A stretch of 64,000 nucleotides of DNA from NCBI GenBank assembly GCA_951799405.1, contig CATOGX010000019.1, positions 17,713-81,712 on the forward strand, given 5' to 3'. Source of the DNA: Agapetus fuscipes (Eukaryota; Arthropoda; Insecta; Trichoptera; Glossosomatidae). Made by a program: the position numbers and the translations under genes. Under the pieces are notes generated by a model that was given only the letters and a program-made list of their open reading frames with translations, had not been told where the DNA came from and ran no database searches. This document shows positions 30,597 to 42,375 of this stretch, one piece after another (the stretch's first letter is position 1; each line of letters starts with the position of its first letter).

Positions 30597-30842
30597 AATC
30601 TGTAATCTAAGTTGCAAACATATATAACATTTGAGATTCATATTACATGCATTCTTACAAGCAGACATGTATAAGTTCGCGCTTACATATGCTGCATGTG
30701 TACTTACAACATAACAACCCATTCCAAATGAACGTAAGCCCTGCAACTATTGCCAACCTTCCCTGAAACAAAGGTGAAATTTGCAAAGTAAACCATTTTT
30801 TTAAGTATGGGTGGTCAGCCTCATACCAACCTATAAGTCAAC
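30597..30842 (-). repeat. Rep-1 copy
   Basis: Complete antisense copy ending CCAACCTATAAGTCAACG. One of three consecutive copies. Confidence 0.8.
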
Positions 30843-30867
30843 GAAATTATTTTGTGTATTTCTTTAC

Positions 30868-31105
30868 ATAATCTAAGTTGCAAAGTACATACCATTTGAG
30901 ATTCATATTAAATGCATTCCCTCAAGCACACACTTATAAGTTCGCGCTTACACATGCTGCATGTGTCCTTACGTCATAAAAACACAATCTCTAATGAACA
31001 TAAGCTCTGCAACTCTTGCCCATCTTCCCTCAAACAGGGGTGACGTTGGCAAAGTGAACCATTTTTACAGTATGGGTGGTCAGCCTCATACCAACCTATA
31101 AGACA
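30868..31105 (-). repeat. Rep-1 copy
   Basis: Complete antisense copy, TAATCTAAGTTGCAAAG to CAACCTATAAGACAAGG. Confidence 0.8.
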
Positions 31106-31134
31106 AGGAAATTATTTTGATTTCTATTCTTTAT

Positions 31135-31965
31135 AATCTGTAATCTAAGTTGCAAAGCTATATTACATAGTTATATAACAGTGACAAAACGATACATGAC
31201 CAAATAACAAAGTAACAAAACAGCACAGTGACAAAAAAAGCACGGGGACAAATACACAGTGAAAAAACAGGAAGGTGACAAAAAAGCACAGTGACATAAC
31301 AGCACAGTGACAAAACAGCACGGTGATAAAACAGCACAGTGATCTAACAGCACAGTGTCAAAACGGCACATTGACAAAAAAGCACGGTGACAAAACAGCA
31401 CAGTGACATAACAGCACAGTGACAAAACAGCACGGTGACAAAACAGCACAGTGATATAACAGCACAGTGACAAAACGGCACATAGACAAAAAAGCACGGT
31501 GACAAAACAGCACAGTGACATAACAGCACAGTGACAAAACAGCACAGTGAAAAAAAATGACGGTGACAAAACAACACAGTGACAAATCAGCACAGTGTCC
31601 AAACTACACGGTGACAAAACACCACAGTAACAAAACAGCACAGTGACAAAGCAGCACGTTGACAAAACAGCATAGTGACAAAACAACACGGAGACAAAAA
31701 AGCACAGTGAAAGAACAGCACAGTGACACAACAACACGGTGACAAAACAACACGGTAACAAAACAGCACAGTGACAAAACAGCACAGTGACAAATCAGCA
31801 CAGTGTCAAAACAGCACAGTGATAGAACAGCACTTTAACCAAAAATCACAGTGACATAACACAAGTACACTAGCAGACTCGTAAAAGTTCACGCTTACAC
31901 ATGCTGCATGTGGACTTACAACATAAACATCCAACTCAAATGAACATAAGTGCAACTCTTTTTGC
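31135..31965 (-). repeat. Rep-1 split by a 16-bp minisatellite
   Basis: The left 40 bp (TAATCTAAGTTGCAAAGC, TATTACAT) and the right part (31861-31965, AAAAGTTCACGCTTACACAT onward) are two ends of one antisense Rep-1. The minisatellite 31180-31858 grew between them. Confidence 0.65.
31180..31858. repeat. 16-bp minisatellite, about 42 units
   Basis: Degenerate units of CACAGTGACAAAACAG (16 bp) across about 680 bp. Since 16 is not divisible by 3, three units give a 16-residue repeat, and all three minus-strand frames stay open over long stretches. These give Cys/Val/Leu-rich frames of up to 204 codons that are artefacts. Confidence 0.95.
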
Positions 31966-31979
31966 ACTTATGTTCATTT

Positions 31980-32271
31980 AAGTAAAAAAAATTAATATTT
32001 GCATACACTATCGATGTATTTATTATATTAAGGTATAACCGTTTACAGTGCGGGATATTCCCAGTATTTTTTTGTAATGGCGGATTTTCATTAATTTATT
32101 TTATCAAAGCCTAACAAATCTAAGTAAATGTTCTTTTACAAAAACTGCGTGTTTTTATTTTACATGTTTTTTAATACTACGAAGTTTAACGCGAGGAAAC
32201 TATGTGCAATATAAACATTTCACAAATGTTAAGGGGTTGGGCTGCGTAGCAGCCAGGGGCAACGCCCCTAG
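31980..32271 (+). mobile_element. Candidate Helitron 3' end
   Basis: The terminal 50 bp contain the hairpin AGGGGC-AAC-GCCCCT (32255-32269) followed at once by CTAG|T (32268-32272). This matches the Helitron 3' rule of a GC-rich hairpin before CTRR with T outside. A second small hairpin, GCTGC-GTA-GCAGC (32241-32253), precedes it. The matching 5' TC end was not found. Confidence 0.5.
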
Positions 32272-32504
32272 TATATATAGATTATACTTCAACCAGTTAT
32301 TACATGTATTTTTTAGAAATAATTACGATCGATTAGGTCAACTTTTTATATGGAACCATACTTTTTGCGGCATTTAATATTTTTAATATTACAATATATA
32401 ATCTAAGTTGCATAGATGCATTAACATTTATAATTCATATTCAATGCACGCCCCCATGGAGACACGAGTGAGTTCGCGCTTATCAATGCTGCATGTGTAA
32501 TAAC

Positions 32505-33554
32505 TAGGGACTGGAAAAAAGTGGTGTTATTTTTTGCGAAATTCGCGTTATTTTTTTGGGAAATTCGCGTTATTTTTTATCAAAAACAGGGAAATTCGCA
32601 TTATTTTTCATGATAAACAGGGGAATTCGGTGTAATTTTTAGGGGTGATTTGATCGAAATAAAGGTTTATGTATTTGCAAAACTATAGATATTACTAATA
32701 TTTACAATTTATTATATAAACAACAATATGTACCTTCAAAAACAATGAATAAACAACATCTGAATCAATACGAGTTACAACTTACAAAAAACCATTGATT
32801 GAAAAAAGTATTAATATTTGAATGACACTCTGAATACCCTGCAATATCCTTTTAAAATATTTAATTTTTGTGCATTTAGTCTCTAGATGAGGGTTATCTA
32901 ATTTTTTCGAGGGATGTTGGCTTTTATGAAAGCCTCAAGTTGTGCTCTTGGCTAATCCAGCAGCAGCTTCACTCCTTGATGTATTTTCCTTCATTGATGT
33001 CACGATTCAAGTCTGTTTGGATGTCCAGGACAGTTCTGCTTATCATTTATTTTTTTAATTAAATAGATTTGTGAATAGGAATGCAATTCACCAATCTACT
33101 CTGCCTGGCCAGAAACAGGTATTAATATACTTAATGAAAAATTAATTACGAGTATTGTTTATTTTAATTAATTATTAATTTATAATTACCCAATTACATT
33201 TGAAACAGGGTCAAATTTATGGTCAAATGACCCAGGCGGGGATCGAACCCCGCGTCTAGCGTTCTAGCGTGTTTCAACGTTGAAAGATCAGCCCACTTAG
33301 CACCCTCGGCTATAACACCGACCATTTTTTTGTGCTTTGCACCTTGCAAAGGGTTTTCGCAGGAATCTTTTCTTTCCCACAAAATAGTTGCGTTGCAGAA
33401 GCGACACATAACAACTTTTTCGCACAATTTCTACCAAAAGTACGAAAATTCGCGATATTTGCGTAAAACCTCAAATTTCGCGTTATTCGCGTAAAAACAT
33501 CAAAATTCGCGAATAAATTCATTTTATCGCGATCGCGAAATTTTCCAGTCCCTA
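32505..33554. mobile_element. hAT element remnant with perfect 8-bp duplication
   Basis: Termini TAGGGACTGGAAAA and TTTTCCAGTCCCTA are flanked by GTAATAAC at 32497-32504 and 33555-33562. Subterminal CGCGTTAT/AATTCGC repeats occupy both ends. Around 32820-32870 the minus strand matches the end of the hAT transposase gene seen at 57380-57412 (AAGGATATTGCAGGGTATT), so this is an internally deleted copy of that family. A SINE-C-like piece is nested inside. Confidence 0.88.
33221..33323 (-). repeat. SINE-C-type tRNA-like element
   Basis: Minus strand: GGTCGGTGTTATAGCCGAGG (A box), a long variable region, GGGGTTCGATCCCCG (B box and T stem), GGGTCA. The T arm is well paired. The head is shared with the copy at 18174. 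The acceptor stem does not pair cleanly, so I prefer a SINE or tRNA pseudogene to a working tRNA. Confidence 0.6.
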
Positions 33555-34394
33555 GTAATAACAAATAAAAATTTCAGCCTCTCATAACCATAAGCCCTGC
33601 AACTTTTGCCGACCTTTACAGAAACAGGGGGAACATTTATTAAGTGAACCCATTTATGCGATATGGGTGGTAAGCCTCATACTAACCCTTACGTCAAGGA
33701 ATTTGGCTTTGAAAAATCCTTAAACAACGGTTATCTTAATTTATAATCTAAAGTTGCAAAAAGGGGTTTTTATGATTCAAATATAATGCACACCCACAAG
33801 CAGGCAAATGTCATTTCACGCTAACATATAATTGTGGCACTTGATGTTTTTAATATTAGAATATATAATCTAAGTTGCATAGATAGAATAACTTTTATAA
33901 TTCATATTCAATGCATTCCCCCATGGAGACACGAGTAAGTTCCCGCTTAGAAATGCTACATGTGACCTTACAACTTATTATTAAGGCCTCTCATGAACAT
34001 AAGCTCTGCAATTTTTGCGGACCTTTTCATAACCAGGGGGAACATTTGTAAGTGAGCCATTTTTTACGATATGAGTGTTCAGGCTCATACTAACCTATAA
34101 GTCAATGAATTTGAGTTTGAAACATCCTTAAACAACGGTTATCTTAATTTATAATCTAGAGTTGCCAAAAAGAGTTTTGATGATTAAAATTAATTAAGCT
34201 GTAAACTAAATTATACTACATTATGTTTGCAAACTTTGCTGGTTTTTGAAATTGTATAACTTTGTTGTTTATCCCATATATTACATGTATAACTGTTTGT
34301 TTGTCTAAAAAAAAAAAAAAAAAAATACAATGCACACCCACAAGCTGGCAAATGTCATTTCACGCTAACATATAATTGTGGCACTTCTATAATC

Positions 34395-34645
34395 TATAAT
34401 CTATAATCTAAGTTGCAAGGATATATTCATTTAAAGCTCTCAGATGTATGCCCACAAACCAACAAGTGTAGTTAGCGCTTACAAATGCTGAATGTGTACT
34501 TACAAATAAAATCCAAACCTCAAATGAACATAAGCCCCACAACTTTTGCCGACCTTCCCTGAAACAGGGGTGACATTGGCAAAGTGAACCATTTTTTACA
34601 GTATGGGTGGTCAGCCTCATACCAACCTATAAGTCAAGGAAAGAT
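34395..34645 (-). repeat. Rep-1 inserted in the array
   Basis: Complete antisense copy with (ATAATCT)3 tail. Nearly identical to the copies at 6775 and 52600. Confidence 0.8.
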
Positions 34646-34973
34646 GTTTGATGTTTTTAATATATTAGAATATAAATCTAAGTTGCATAGATACATTTTG
34701 TAATTCATATTTAATGCATGCCCTAAAGCAGACATGAGTGAGTTTGCGCTTACAAATGCTGCATGTTAAATTACAAATAAATATTTCAGCCTCTCATGAC
34801 CATAAGCCATGCAACTTTTGCCGACCTATTCAGAAACAGGGGGAACATTTATTAAGTGAACCCATTTATGCGATAAGGGTGGCTAGCCTCATACTAACCC
34901 TTAAGTCAAGGAATTTGAGTTTGAAAATTCCTTAAACAACGATAATCTTAATTTATAATCTTAAGTTGCAAAC

Positions 34974-35696
34974 TCCGCCATTGCCGGTCCCAAGCCCGGA
35001 TGCAAAAGGAGGAGGGTTCTATGGCTAGGCCAGCTACCTGCCATAGGTAAAAAAGAAGCTAAGCTCACAGACCGGAAAACCAAGCCTCGGAACACGGTAG
35101 ATACAAACTTGTAGTAGACACTAAGACAATAGAACAAGTGATGCGATTCAAATACCTAGGCGTTGAAATATCAAGCAGTAGTGACCTTTACGAAGAAGTC
35201 TCGGAACAAGCAAATAAAGCTGCCGTTGTAGCTGGATGCTTGCGTACTACTGTATGGAGAAACGAACACATGCTGAAAGAAAGTAAAATGAAGATATACA
35301 AGACCTGCGTTAGACCGATAATGACATACGGTATCGAAACCAGAGCCGACACCACGAGAACGAAGAGTCTCCTACGAACCACCGAAATGAAAACTCTCCG
35401 CCCTATCGCAGGATTGACCATGCGAGACAGAACACGAAATTCCGAAATTCGGAGGATCTGTGATGTCGAGGATGTCGTGCGATGGGGTAGAAACAGAAGA
35501 CGTTACTGGAGAGATCACGTCGAAAGAATGGACCCGGTGAGAATCGTGAAAATAGCGGCAGACGAGATACCATCAACCAGCAGACCCCCTGGACGACCAC
35601 CAAAGAGGTGGAAGGACAGCTGGACATCCGCGTCCCAGGAGTGAAACCCGAGAATAAACAGGACCTAGTCCTAAATCAAGATGAAGAAGAAGAAGA
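34974..35696 (+). pseudogene. RTE-like LINE 3' fragment with (GAA)n tail
   Basis: A 168-codon frame: RFKYLGVEISSS, KIYKTCVRPIMTYGIET, RTTEMKTLRPIAG, YWRDHVERMDP and RPPGRPPKRWKDSW, the C-terminal half of an RTE-like LINE. The FADD core is absent (5' truncation). It ends in (GAA)n and is flanked by AAGTTGCAAA on both sides (34964-34973 and about 35699-35708), a clear target duplication within the tandem array. A different family from LINE-R. Confidence 0.85.
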
Positions 35697-36362
35697 AGAA
35701 GTTGCAAAAAAGAGTTTTGATGATTCAAATACAATGCACACCCACATGCCGGCAAATGTCATTTCACGCTAACATATAATTGTGGCACTTGATGTTTTTA
35801 ACATAAGAATATATAATCTAAGTTGCATACATACATTAACATTTACAATTCATATTCAATGCATGCCCCCAAGCAGACATGAGTGAGTTTGCGCTTACCA
35901 ATACTGCATGTGTAATTACAAATAAATATTTCAGCCTCTCATGACCATAAGCCATGCAACTTTTGCCGACCTATTCAGAAACAGGGGGAACATTTATTAA
36001 GTGAACCCATTTATGCGATAAGGGTGGCTAGCCTCATACTAACCCTTAAGTCAAGGAATTTGAGTTTGAAAAATCCTTAAACAACGATCATCTTAATTTA
36101 TAATCTAAAGTTGCAAAAAAGAGTTTTGATGATTCAAATACAATGCACACCCACATGCCGGCAAATGTCATTTCACGCTAACATATAATTGTGGCACTTG
36201 ATGTTTTTAATATAAGAATATAAATCTAAGTTGCATACATACATTAACATTTATAATTCATATTCAATGCATGCCCCCAAGCAAACATGAATGAGTTAGC
36301 GCTTACAAATACTGCATGTGTAATTACAAATAAATATTTCAGCCTCTCATGACCATAAGCTG

Positions 36363-38657
36363 ATCCCTTGTTACCTAAATGCCATACTTCGAACTTCTCA
36401 CTGGCGGAAACTACCATATTAAATCTTTGTAACTTTTTAAACTTTTTTCAAATTAATTTCACATTAAATGCTCGTAATCGTATTTTGGATCTAGTTTTTT
36501 GCAGTGATAATGCTGCTAAATCTATAGAATCATCTGATGTCCTTGTTCCCATTGATACATACCATCCACCTCTTTCCATTTCTCTTCCATCTAATGTCCA
36601 ACATAAAAACCATAATACCACTTATATTGTAGACTTTTCTAAAGCTGATTTTGTTCATATGAATATATTTTTTCAGAGTGTTGACTTTTCTTTTGTAAAT
36701 AATGATGATATTGAAGTTGTAGTAAATAATCTGTACTCTATTCTATCCGAAGCGATCACTAAATTTGTACCTACTTTTAAGCTTAGTCCTTATTCTTGGA
36801 AATATCCCAAATGGTTTAATCATGATTTAATTGATCTCATAAAGGATAAAAAAGTGGCTCATCTGAAATATAAAATCTCTAATTCTTCTTCGGATTATCT
36901 AGATTTTAAGAAATTACGTAATGATTGCAAAATTCTGTCCAAAAATTGTTATTTAAATTACATTTCCAACACTGAGCGCTCTATTGTCCATAATGTGAAA
37001 AAATTCTGGTCATATGCTAACTCTCTGAGAAAGGGCGATCTCGGTATACCACATAATGTTTTTTATGATGATGTGTCATCCGATAATGTTCAAGAAATTC
37101 CTAACCTTTTTGCATCTTTCTTTAAAAGCGTTTATAATATTCATCCTGACTGTAATACGTTTGAATTCTCTTCACATATTGATTTACAACTGTCTAATTT
37201 GTCATTTAGTGTAGTTGATGTCATCACAGAAATTGAATCAATGAAACCACTGACTAATCCTGGCCCTGATAATGTCCCAGCGGTAATGTTCAAAAACTGT
37301 GTACATAGCTTGTCTCAACCTCTGTGTGCGGTATTTAATTTGTCCATCGCGTCTGGATGTTTTCCCGCCCTTTGGAAGCAATCGTATCTTTCTCCAATAT
37401 ACAAGTCTGGTGATAGGAGTAACGTCAAAAACTATCGACCAATAAGTAAATTGTCCGCCATTCCGAAGCTACTTGAAAAGCTTGTACTTACTAAAATCCG
37501 GTATGTTGCAACCAGATCAATTTCAGTCCATCAACATGGTTTTTTACCAAACCGATCAACTACTTCTAATTAAATGGTATTTGAGAATTTCCTTTCTAAT
37601 GCTTTGTCTAGCCGAAAACAAGTTGACGTAATATACACTGATTTTTCAAAAGCGTTTGATCGGGTATCACACACTATCCTTCTTAGTAAGCTACGCGGTA
37701 TGGGGGTGTCTGGTAGTTTTCTGTCTTGGCTCCGAAACTACCTTATTGATAGATCTTTGATTGTCAGAATAGATAATAATAGCTCACACTCCTTCTCACC
37801 AACTAGTGGTGTCCCCCAGGGTTCCCATCTGGGCCCGCTACTTTTTCTCCTATTTATTGATGATATTACAAAGCAATTTCCTGACACAAATGTTCTCCTG
37901 TTTGCTGACGATATAAAAAAATTTAAAGTCATAGATAATGTGGCTGACTGTAATAGTCTCCAATTATCTTTGAATAATCTAGCAACCTGGTGTAATAAAA
38001 ATTAATTGCCATTAAATGTTTCAAAGTGTAATGAACTTCTTCAGAATAAAAAATCCCATTATGTATGACTATACACTTTTTTCAAACAGTCTTCGGGTGG
38101 TAACGGAGGTCACCGACTTGGGGGTTGTGTTTGACTGTGGATTATCTTTTAATGTACACATTGCTTTAATTTGTGCCAAGGCCATGAGAATGCTTGGTTT
38201 CATAAACCGCATCACCAAGGACTTTCAGGACACTGCCGCAATCAAAATTCTTTATACCACATTGGTTCGCAGTGTCTTGGAATATTGCTCGCCTGTTTGG
38301 TCCCCGCTCTACATGGTGCACGTAGACAATATAGAAAAGGTTCACTTAAAATTTTTGAAAATAGTTAATTTTAAACTCAATATTCCCCTGTCACACTTTG
38401 ACCCGCTCTATTTAAATTCGATTCTAAATCTAAACTATTTGTCAGACAGACGTAAATTTATTGACTTAATCACCCTCTTCAAAATAAAACATGCTCTAAT
38501 TGATTGTCCTGCACTACTTAGTGAGTTGAATTTTTTTACTCCACGTTCAGGGACTAGACAATTAGTTTCTTACCGCCCTGTATTTACTAGCACTAACGCA
38601 CAAAGCAATAGTTGTATGCATCGTTTACAGCGTGTTGGTAATGAGTATGCCTCATGG
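36363..38657 (+). pseudogene. LINE-2 endonuclease-reverse transcriptase (broken)
   Basis: The endonuclease C-terminal part (RNRILDLVFCSDNA, DTYHPPLSISL) is followed by RT motifs NYRPISKLS, DFSKAFDRVSH, GVPQGSHLGP and LLFADDIKKFK, then C-terminal WSPLYMVHVDNIEKV. Lesions: an in-frame TAA at 37571-37573, another TAA at 38003-38005 and a frameshift near 38030. After removing the two inserts the frame continues from NEYA to SLDLVLH and then TYNQGLKKMF with a stop near 48375, which confirms that the pieces belong together. CR1/Jockey group, same broad clade as LINE-1 but clearly different in sequence. Confidence 0.88.
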
Positions 38658-38941
38658 GGCATCCACACGCTTGCCAACCTAGCACAAGTCAAGCGCACAG
38701 TGTGTCGTCTAGAACATGCTAGCTGGACAAAATTTTGTCTAATGGACTAATTTTGTCCAGCTAGCATGTTCTAGACGACACACTGTGCGCTTAGCTACAA
38801 GCCAAGTGTGCAGTGTGTCATCTAGAACATGCTAGCTGGACAAAATTTTGTCTAATGGACTAATTTTGTCCAGCTAGCATGTTCTAGACGACACACTGTG
38901 CGCTTGACTTGTGCTAGGTTGGCAAGCGTGTGGATGCCCCA
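38655..38941. mobile_element. Nested double-palindrome element (fold-back) with TCA duplication
   Basis: Outer inverted arms start TGGGGCATCCACACGCTTGC (38655) and end with its complement (38941). Each arm contains a near-perfect palindrome of about 100 bp (38692-38791 and 38806-38905: GCGCACAGTGTGTC ... GGACAAAATT / AATTTTGTCC ... GACACACTGTGCGC). So the element is a palindrome made of two palindromes. It is flanked by TCA at 38652-38654 and 38942-38944. Removing it restores the LINE-2 frame (EYA-SLDL). No coding capacity. Confidence 0.9.
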
Positions 38942-39146
38942 TCACTTGACTTGGTTCTGCATAATAATAATAGGGAAATATCACATATAACAAAAACCGA
39001 TAAAAATATGTGAAATGGATTAAGAAAAATTAAATATGTTATGGAAATCGATTTGGACATTGTGGGAAAACATTTTAATTCATAACTTTTAAAATAAAAT
39101 TAAATACGACTTTCCGAAAACGTGATTTGATTGGTCGTGCCATCGG

Positions 39147-39154
39147 TGACGTCA
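39147..39154 (+). promoter_or_regulatory. CRE-like TGACGTCA in the nuclease gene promoter
   Basis: A perfect palindromic octamer 163 bp upstream of the nuclease ATG, with GATTGG (inverted CCAAT) about 20 bp before it. The transposase promoter at the other end also has CCAAT (about 48174) and GTGACGTA (48153-48160). Functional use is inference. Confidence 0.35.
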
Positions 39155-39316
39155 TTGTTCACTTCGGTCTACAAACTTTCGGAATTTTGTTTACTCTTTG
39201 TATGGCCGCTACTGTCGCGTTGTTTTCACAAAGGATTTTGACGTTAAAAATTATATATTAAGTTATTACTGTAAATTTTAAATAAACCTTAAGTGATAAA
39301 CAAGTCATTAAAAATA

Positions 39317-39444
39317 ATGGAAGACGGATTTTTAAAAGCCCAATCGGATAATTTGCCGAAAGTAGATGTGATTATGGTTGCATCTTTTTTTGCATCCAAC
39401 ATGCAATATATTAGTGCAGAAATTCGAGGAATCAAGGCTGCAAG
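39317..39444 (+). CDS. ISL2EU SWIM/YqaJ nuclease, exon 1
   Basis: ATG at 39317 (context ATAATGG), residues 1-43 (MEDGFLKAQSDNLPK ... EIRGIKAA). Donor AG|GTGAGT at 39445. The split codon AG|G (Arg43) is completed at 42376, after a 2.9-kb intron that contains other repeats. Start chosen because it is the first ATG after the terminus and the frame joins exon 2 exactly. Confidence 0.8.
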
Positions 39445-40632
39445 GTGAGTAATTGTTTTAAATGTTGATAGATTGTAGTGTATTTATTAACTAAATGTAT
39501 CGATGTTTGTCATTATTCATTGAAATACCATCTAAAACACTGCCCAAATACACATGTCATTCTAACCTCGCTTTGTGGTTAGGATGGGAAAACATTACAA
39601 ATAAAATGTTAACATATATCAAACATCAGAAACTTAAAAACGAAGGAATGCAAATAGTTCATAATCATGATAAAATAATATCGATATTTGTATTCATTTC
39701 CTATGTAAATTAATATCGATGGAACTTGAAGTCCATAAATAACCTAACTATTTGTTCCTGCTTGTGTTCTAACAAATGTACTATTTTATGTGTACGACTT
39801 GATTAAATCTGTATTGTTATCAATAATGTACTCAACATAAAATAAATGATTTATTAAAGATTTAGGTTATATTGTAGAATATTCATAAATTTTATTTGAC
39901 ATCACTCATTCCATGAAAAACGCTACCGTATGCCTCACAAACAAAGTTGCACAAACAATGTCATTTATTTTTTAGTATAATAGAAAAAGATGTAAATTTA
40001 TATATGCGAAAGAAAAACAAGACATTTATGTTGGTTTTATAATTTTTCTACCATGTCAAAGTTGAGCAACGTGTAAGGGATTATAAAGGAGATTTATAAT
40101 GCCAGACAGTGGCAACTATCATACAGCTAACTGTCATGTTACAGTGACACTGACACTTCACTAGTTTGGGAAATTTCCAGAACTTCATATGAGAGTGGTT
40201 GTTATGTTATAAAAGTTCGAATTTCAATTATTAAAAGGTATTTCCGACAGATCAGCATCAAAGTAACACCCGTTACACAAAACAGGTAAAAGTTAATTTC
40301 ATTACTTCATTTTACAAGTAATTAAGGTCAAGCTTTGTGAAAGTAAGGGTATGTTTGTAACTTATTTGTAAATACATCGAGTTTTGATGTAAACATAATC
40401 TAAGGTGTTTTATTTAAATTCAAAATCTTGTAACACCCGTGACATTACGGGTGTTACGTAAATATATTGTCTTGGTAATGTGTTTTTTTATTACTGTATT
40501 TACTTGTAAATATAACCAAGTAGTATTTTGTAGTGTTTTATAGTGTTACCAGTCTATGTTGACGTTTAGCATTATCTCAAAATTGCCTAAATATTACATG
40601 TAGTATACATTTCTGTTAAAATTTTGATTAGA

Positions 40633-41150
40633 ATGGATTGTAAATCCCAACTTCGCTTAAGTTGAGTAAACGCCCCAGCCATATTGGTTGGCAGGACATC
40701 AGAAACGCTGTTAAAACAGTTATCATGGACACAAATTGTGACATCTGGGACGACGAAGATCTGCAGCCCGTAGCAATGCTGAAAAACATTACAGCTGAAG
40801 AAATTTTACAGCCTGGATGTTCAGGACTTAATGCTGAGAAAGTTCCATACACCGACATATGTACAGATTCAGAAGATGAAGCGGAACGATTCGCTTTAGT
40901 GCCTCACAAGTCTAAAACATTCAACCAGATGTTTTCATACTGGCCAAGATACTTCCTGAAGGCATTTGTAAGCGAAGTATTGTATACAAATATGCTGGTG
41001 TATGCCAAAGTGGTGTGAGATGGAGAAGTAAGAATAATGTTTTTTAAGGTGGCTAGAGAATCTGAAAAAATATTTATTTGCAATGAAAAGGTCATCCCCG
41101 ACATCCCCTTCGAAATCATAATAAGTATTCTACCCAATCCAGCCCTCACC
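40633..41150 (+). pseudogene. Unrecognised protein-coding remnant
   Basis: MDCKSQLRL (from ATG 40633), a frameshift at about 40660, then KRPSHIGWQDIRNAVKTVI, WDDEDLQPVAMLKNITAEEI, DSEDEAERFALVPHKSK and MFSYWPRYFLKAF, a TGA at 41016-41018, and in the same frame VARESEKIFICNEKVIPDIP. Protein-like composition over about 160 codons with one frameshift and one stop points to a captured or dead gene, not random ORFs. I do not recognise the family. It lies in intron 1 of the ISL2EU nuclease gene. Confidence 0.5.
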
Positions 41151-41154
41151 TATA

Positions 41155-41400
41155 ATCTATCTATCTATAATCTAAGTTGCAAGGATATATTCATTCAAAG
41201 CTCTCAGATGTATGCCCACAAACAAACACGTGTAGTTCGAGCTTACAAATGCTGATTGTGTACTTACAAATAAAATCCAAACCTCAAATGAACATAAGCC
41301 CTGCAACTCTTGCCGACATTCCCTGAAACAGGGGTGACATTGGCAAAGTGAACCATTTTTTACAGTATGGGTGGTCAGCCTCATACCAACCTATAAGTCA
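41155..41400 (-). repeat. Rep-1 copy
   Basis: Complete antisense copy with ATAATCTATCTATAATCTAAG tail, ending CCAACCTATAAGTCA. Confidence 0.8.
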
Positions 41401-41446
41401 TCACCAAAGGAAATCGTACTTACTATGAATTTTCTTGTGCTGTGGA

Positions 41447-41768
41447 TGTTTTTTTTTTTTTAAGAAATCCTGTGCGGGAGACTCCCTAGATTCTAGAGAC
41501 TCTAGGGGTCTATGACACTTGTAGTGCCGCAGAGGTGTACGAGCTCGGTCGTTGCTACAAAGCGCCAATACTCAAGCAAGACCCAGTTGCTGTAAGGCAG
41601 GATGGATCTTTGGTGACTGGTCATTGGTAAAAGTGTATGAATTTTTCAACCAAGCGAAGAGCAAATTTGAAAATATAAATGGTATATTTTTTGTGCTCCG
41701 CCGGGATTCAAACCCACAACCTTTCCATTCAGAGTCCGCAGTGTTACCACTGAGCTACGGACCGGTCA
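41447..41768 (-). repeat. SINE-A copy, tail type 1
   Basis: Antisense full-length copy: T-tract (41450-41462), GAAATCCTGTGCGGGAGAC, then the body, ending with B box complement GGATTCAAACC and head complement GAGCTACGGACCGGTC. Confidence 0.85.
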
Positions 41769-42375
41769 AGTGTGTATGAAAACCGGATGTAACACCGAAC
41801 CGGAACACCGGAAGTGTATGAAAAATGAAGAAAATGGCTATAAATATTATTTCTTTGTATTTTCCCATTATTATTGTTATTACTTTAATAAAGCTACAGT
41901 ATTATTTCCTAAAACCGTTGCTTTATTTCGTACTCGTAACACCCGTAACAAAAGCTTGTAACACCCGTTACATTTTCAAAATTTAAAATTAAAAAGAATA
42001 ATCACTCAGCATGAAAACTGAGTAATGTTTTAGAAATATAATATACTAAGTTTTGCAATTTCAGTTGAAAAAATATAAGCTATCTTTGAAAATTCGCAGA
42101 AAAATGCAATTATGTCAGTGTACCCAGGAAGTATGGGAAAAACTGAGTAACACCCGTAACGGGTACTTAAGTTTCATTTTGTCTTTTTTTACAAATATTA
42201 GCCATCCTTTTACTATTGTGTCATCACTAGTAGTGTAAAAGGTATGTGTTAAGTGAATATTACTAATACACTGTCATACAAAATACTAGAGATTTTTAAT
42301 CTTATATGCGTACGAACTGTAACACCCGTTTCATGGAATGAGTGACATAGAGATACTTTTTTTTTTTTTATGCAG

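Larger units (their letters stand above)
32395..33700 (-). repeat. Rep-1-type copy split by a hAT element
   Basis: 32395-32504 and 33555-33700 are the two halves of one diverged antisense copy (ATAATCTAAGTTGCATAG ... CTGCATGTGTAATAAC | GTAATAACAAATAAA ... CATACTAACCC). Confidence 0.75.
33701..36362. repeat. Tandem array of an about 410-bp composite repeat
   Basis: Successive units contain a diverged antisense Rep-1 (TCTAAGTTGCATA ... CTTAAGTCAAGGAATTTGAG) followed by a linker with TCCTTAAACAACG, AAAGTTGCAAAAAAGAG and GGCAAATGTCATTTCACGCT. Unit starts are near 33865, 34677, 35815 and 36221. The spacing is about 405-415 bp after subtracting insertions (Rep-1 at 34395, LINE at 34974). The array resumes at 48681 and 52505, beyond two later insertions. 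Confidence 0.75.
40200..42330. repeat. Cluster of TAACACCCGT motifs in the nuclease intron
   Basis: TAACACCCGT(T/A)-type motifs occur near 40266, 40431 (with its inverted partner ACGGGTGTTAC), 41937, 41957, 42148 and 42309. Rep-1 and SINE-A insertions separate them. They are absent from the rest of the window as far as I can see, so they probably belong to one inserted sequence of unknown kind. Confidence 0.5.

Noticed and set aside
31171..31801. Cys-rich ORFs up to 204 codons on the minus strand
   Set aside because: They are translations of a 16-bp minisatellite that is open in all three frames. No start context, conservation or domain.
33221..33323. Possible functional tRNA on the minus strand
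   Set aside because: The T arm is good but the acceptor stem does not pair, and the head is shared with a SINE at 18174.
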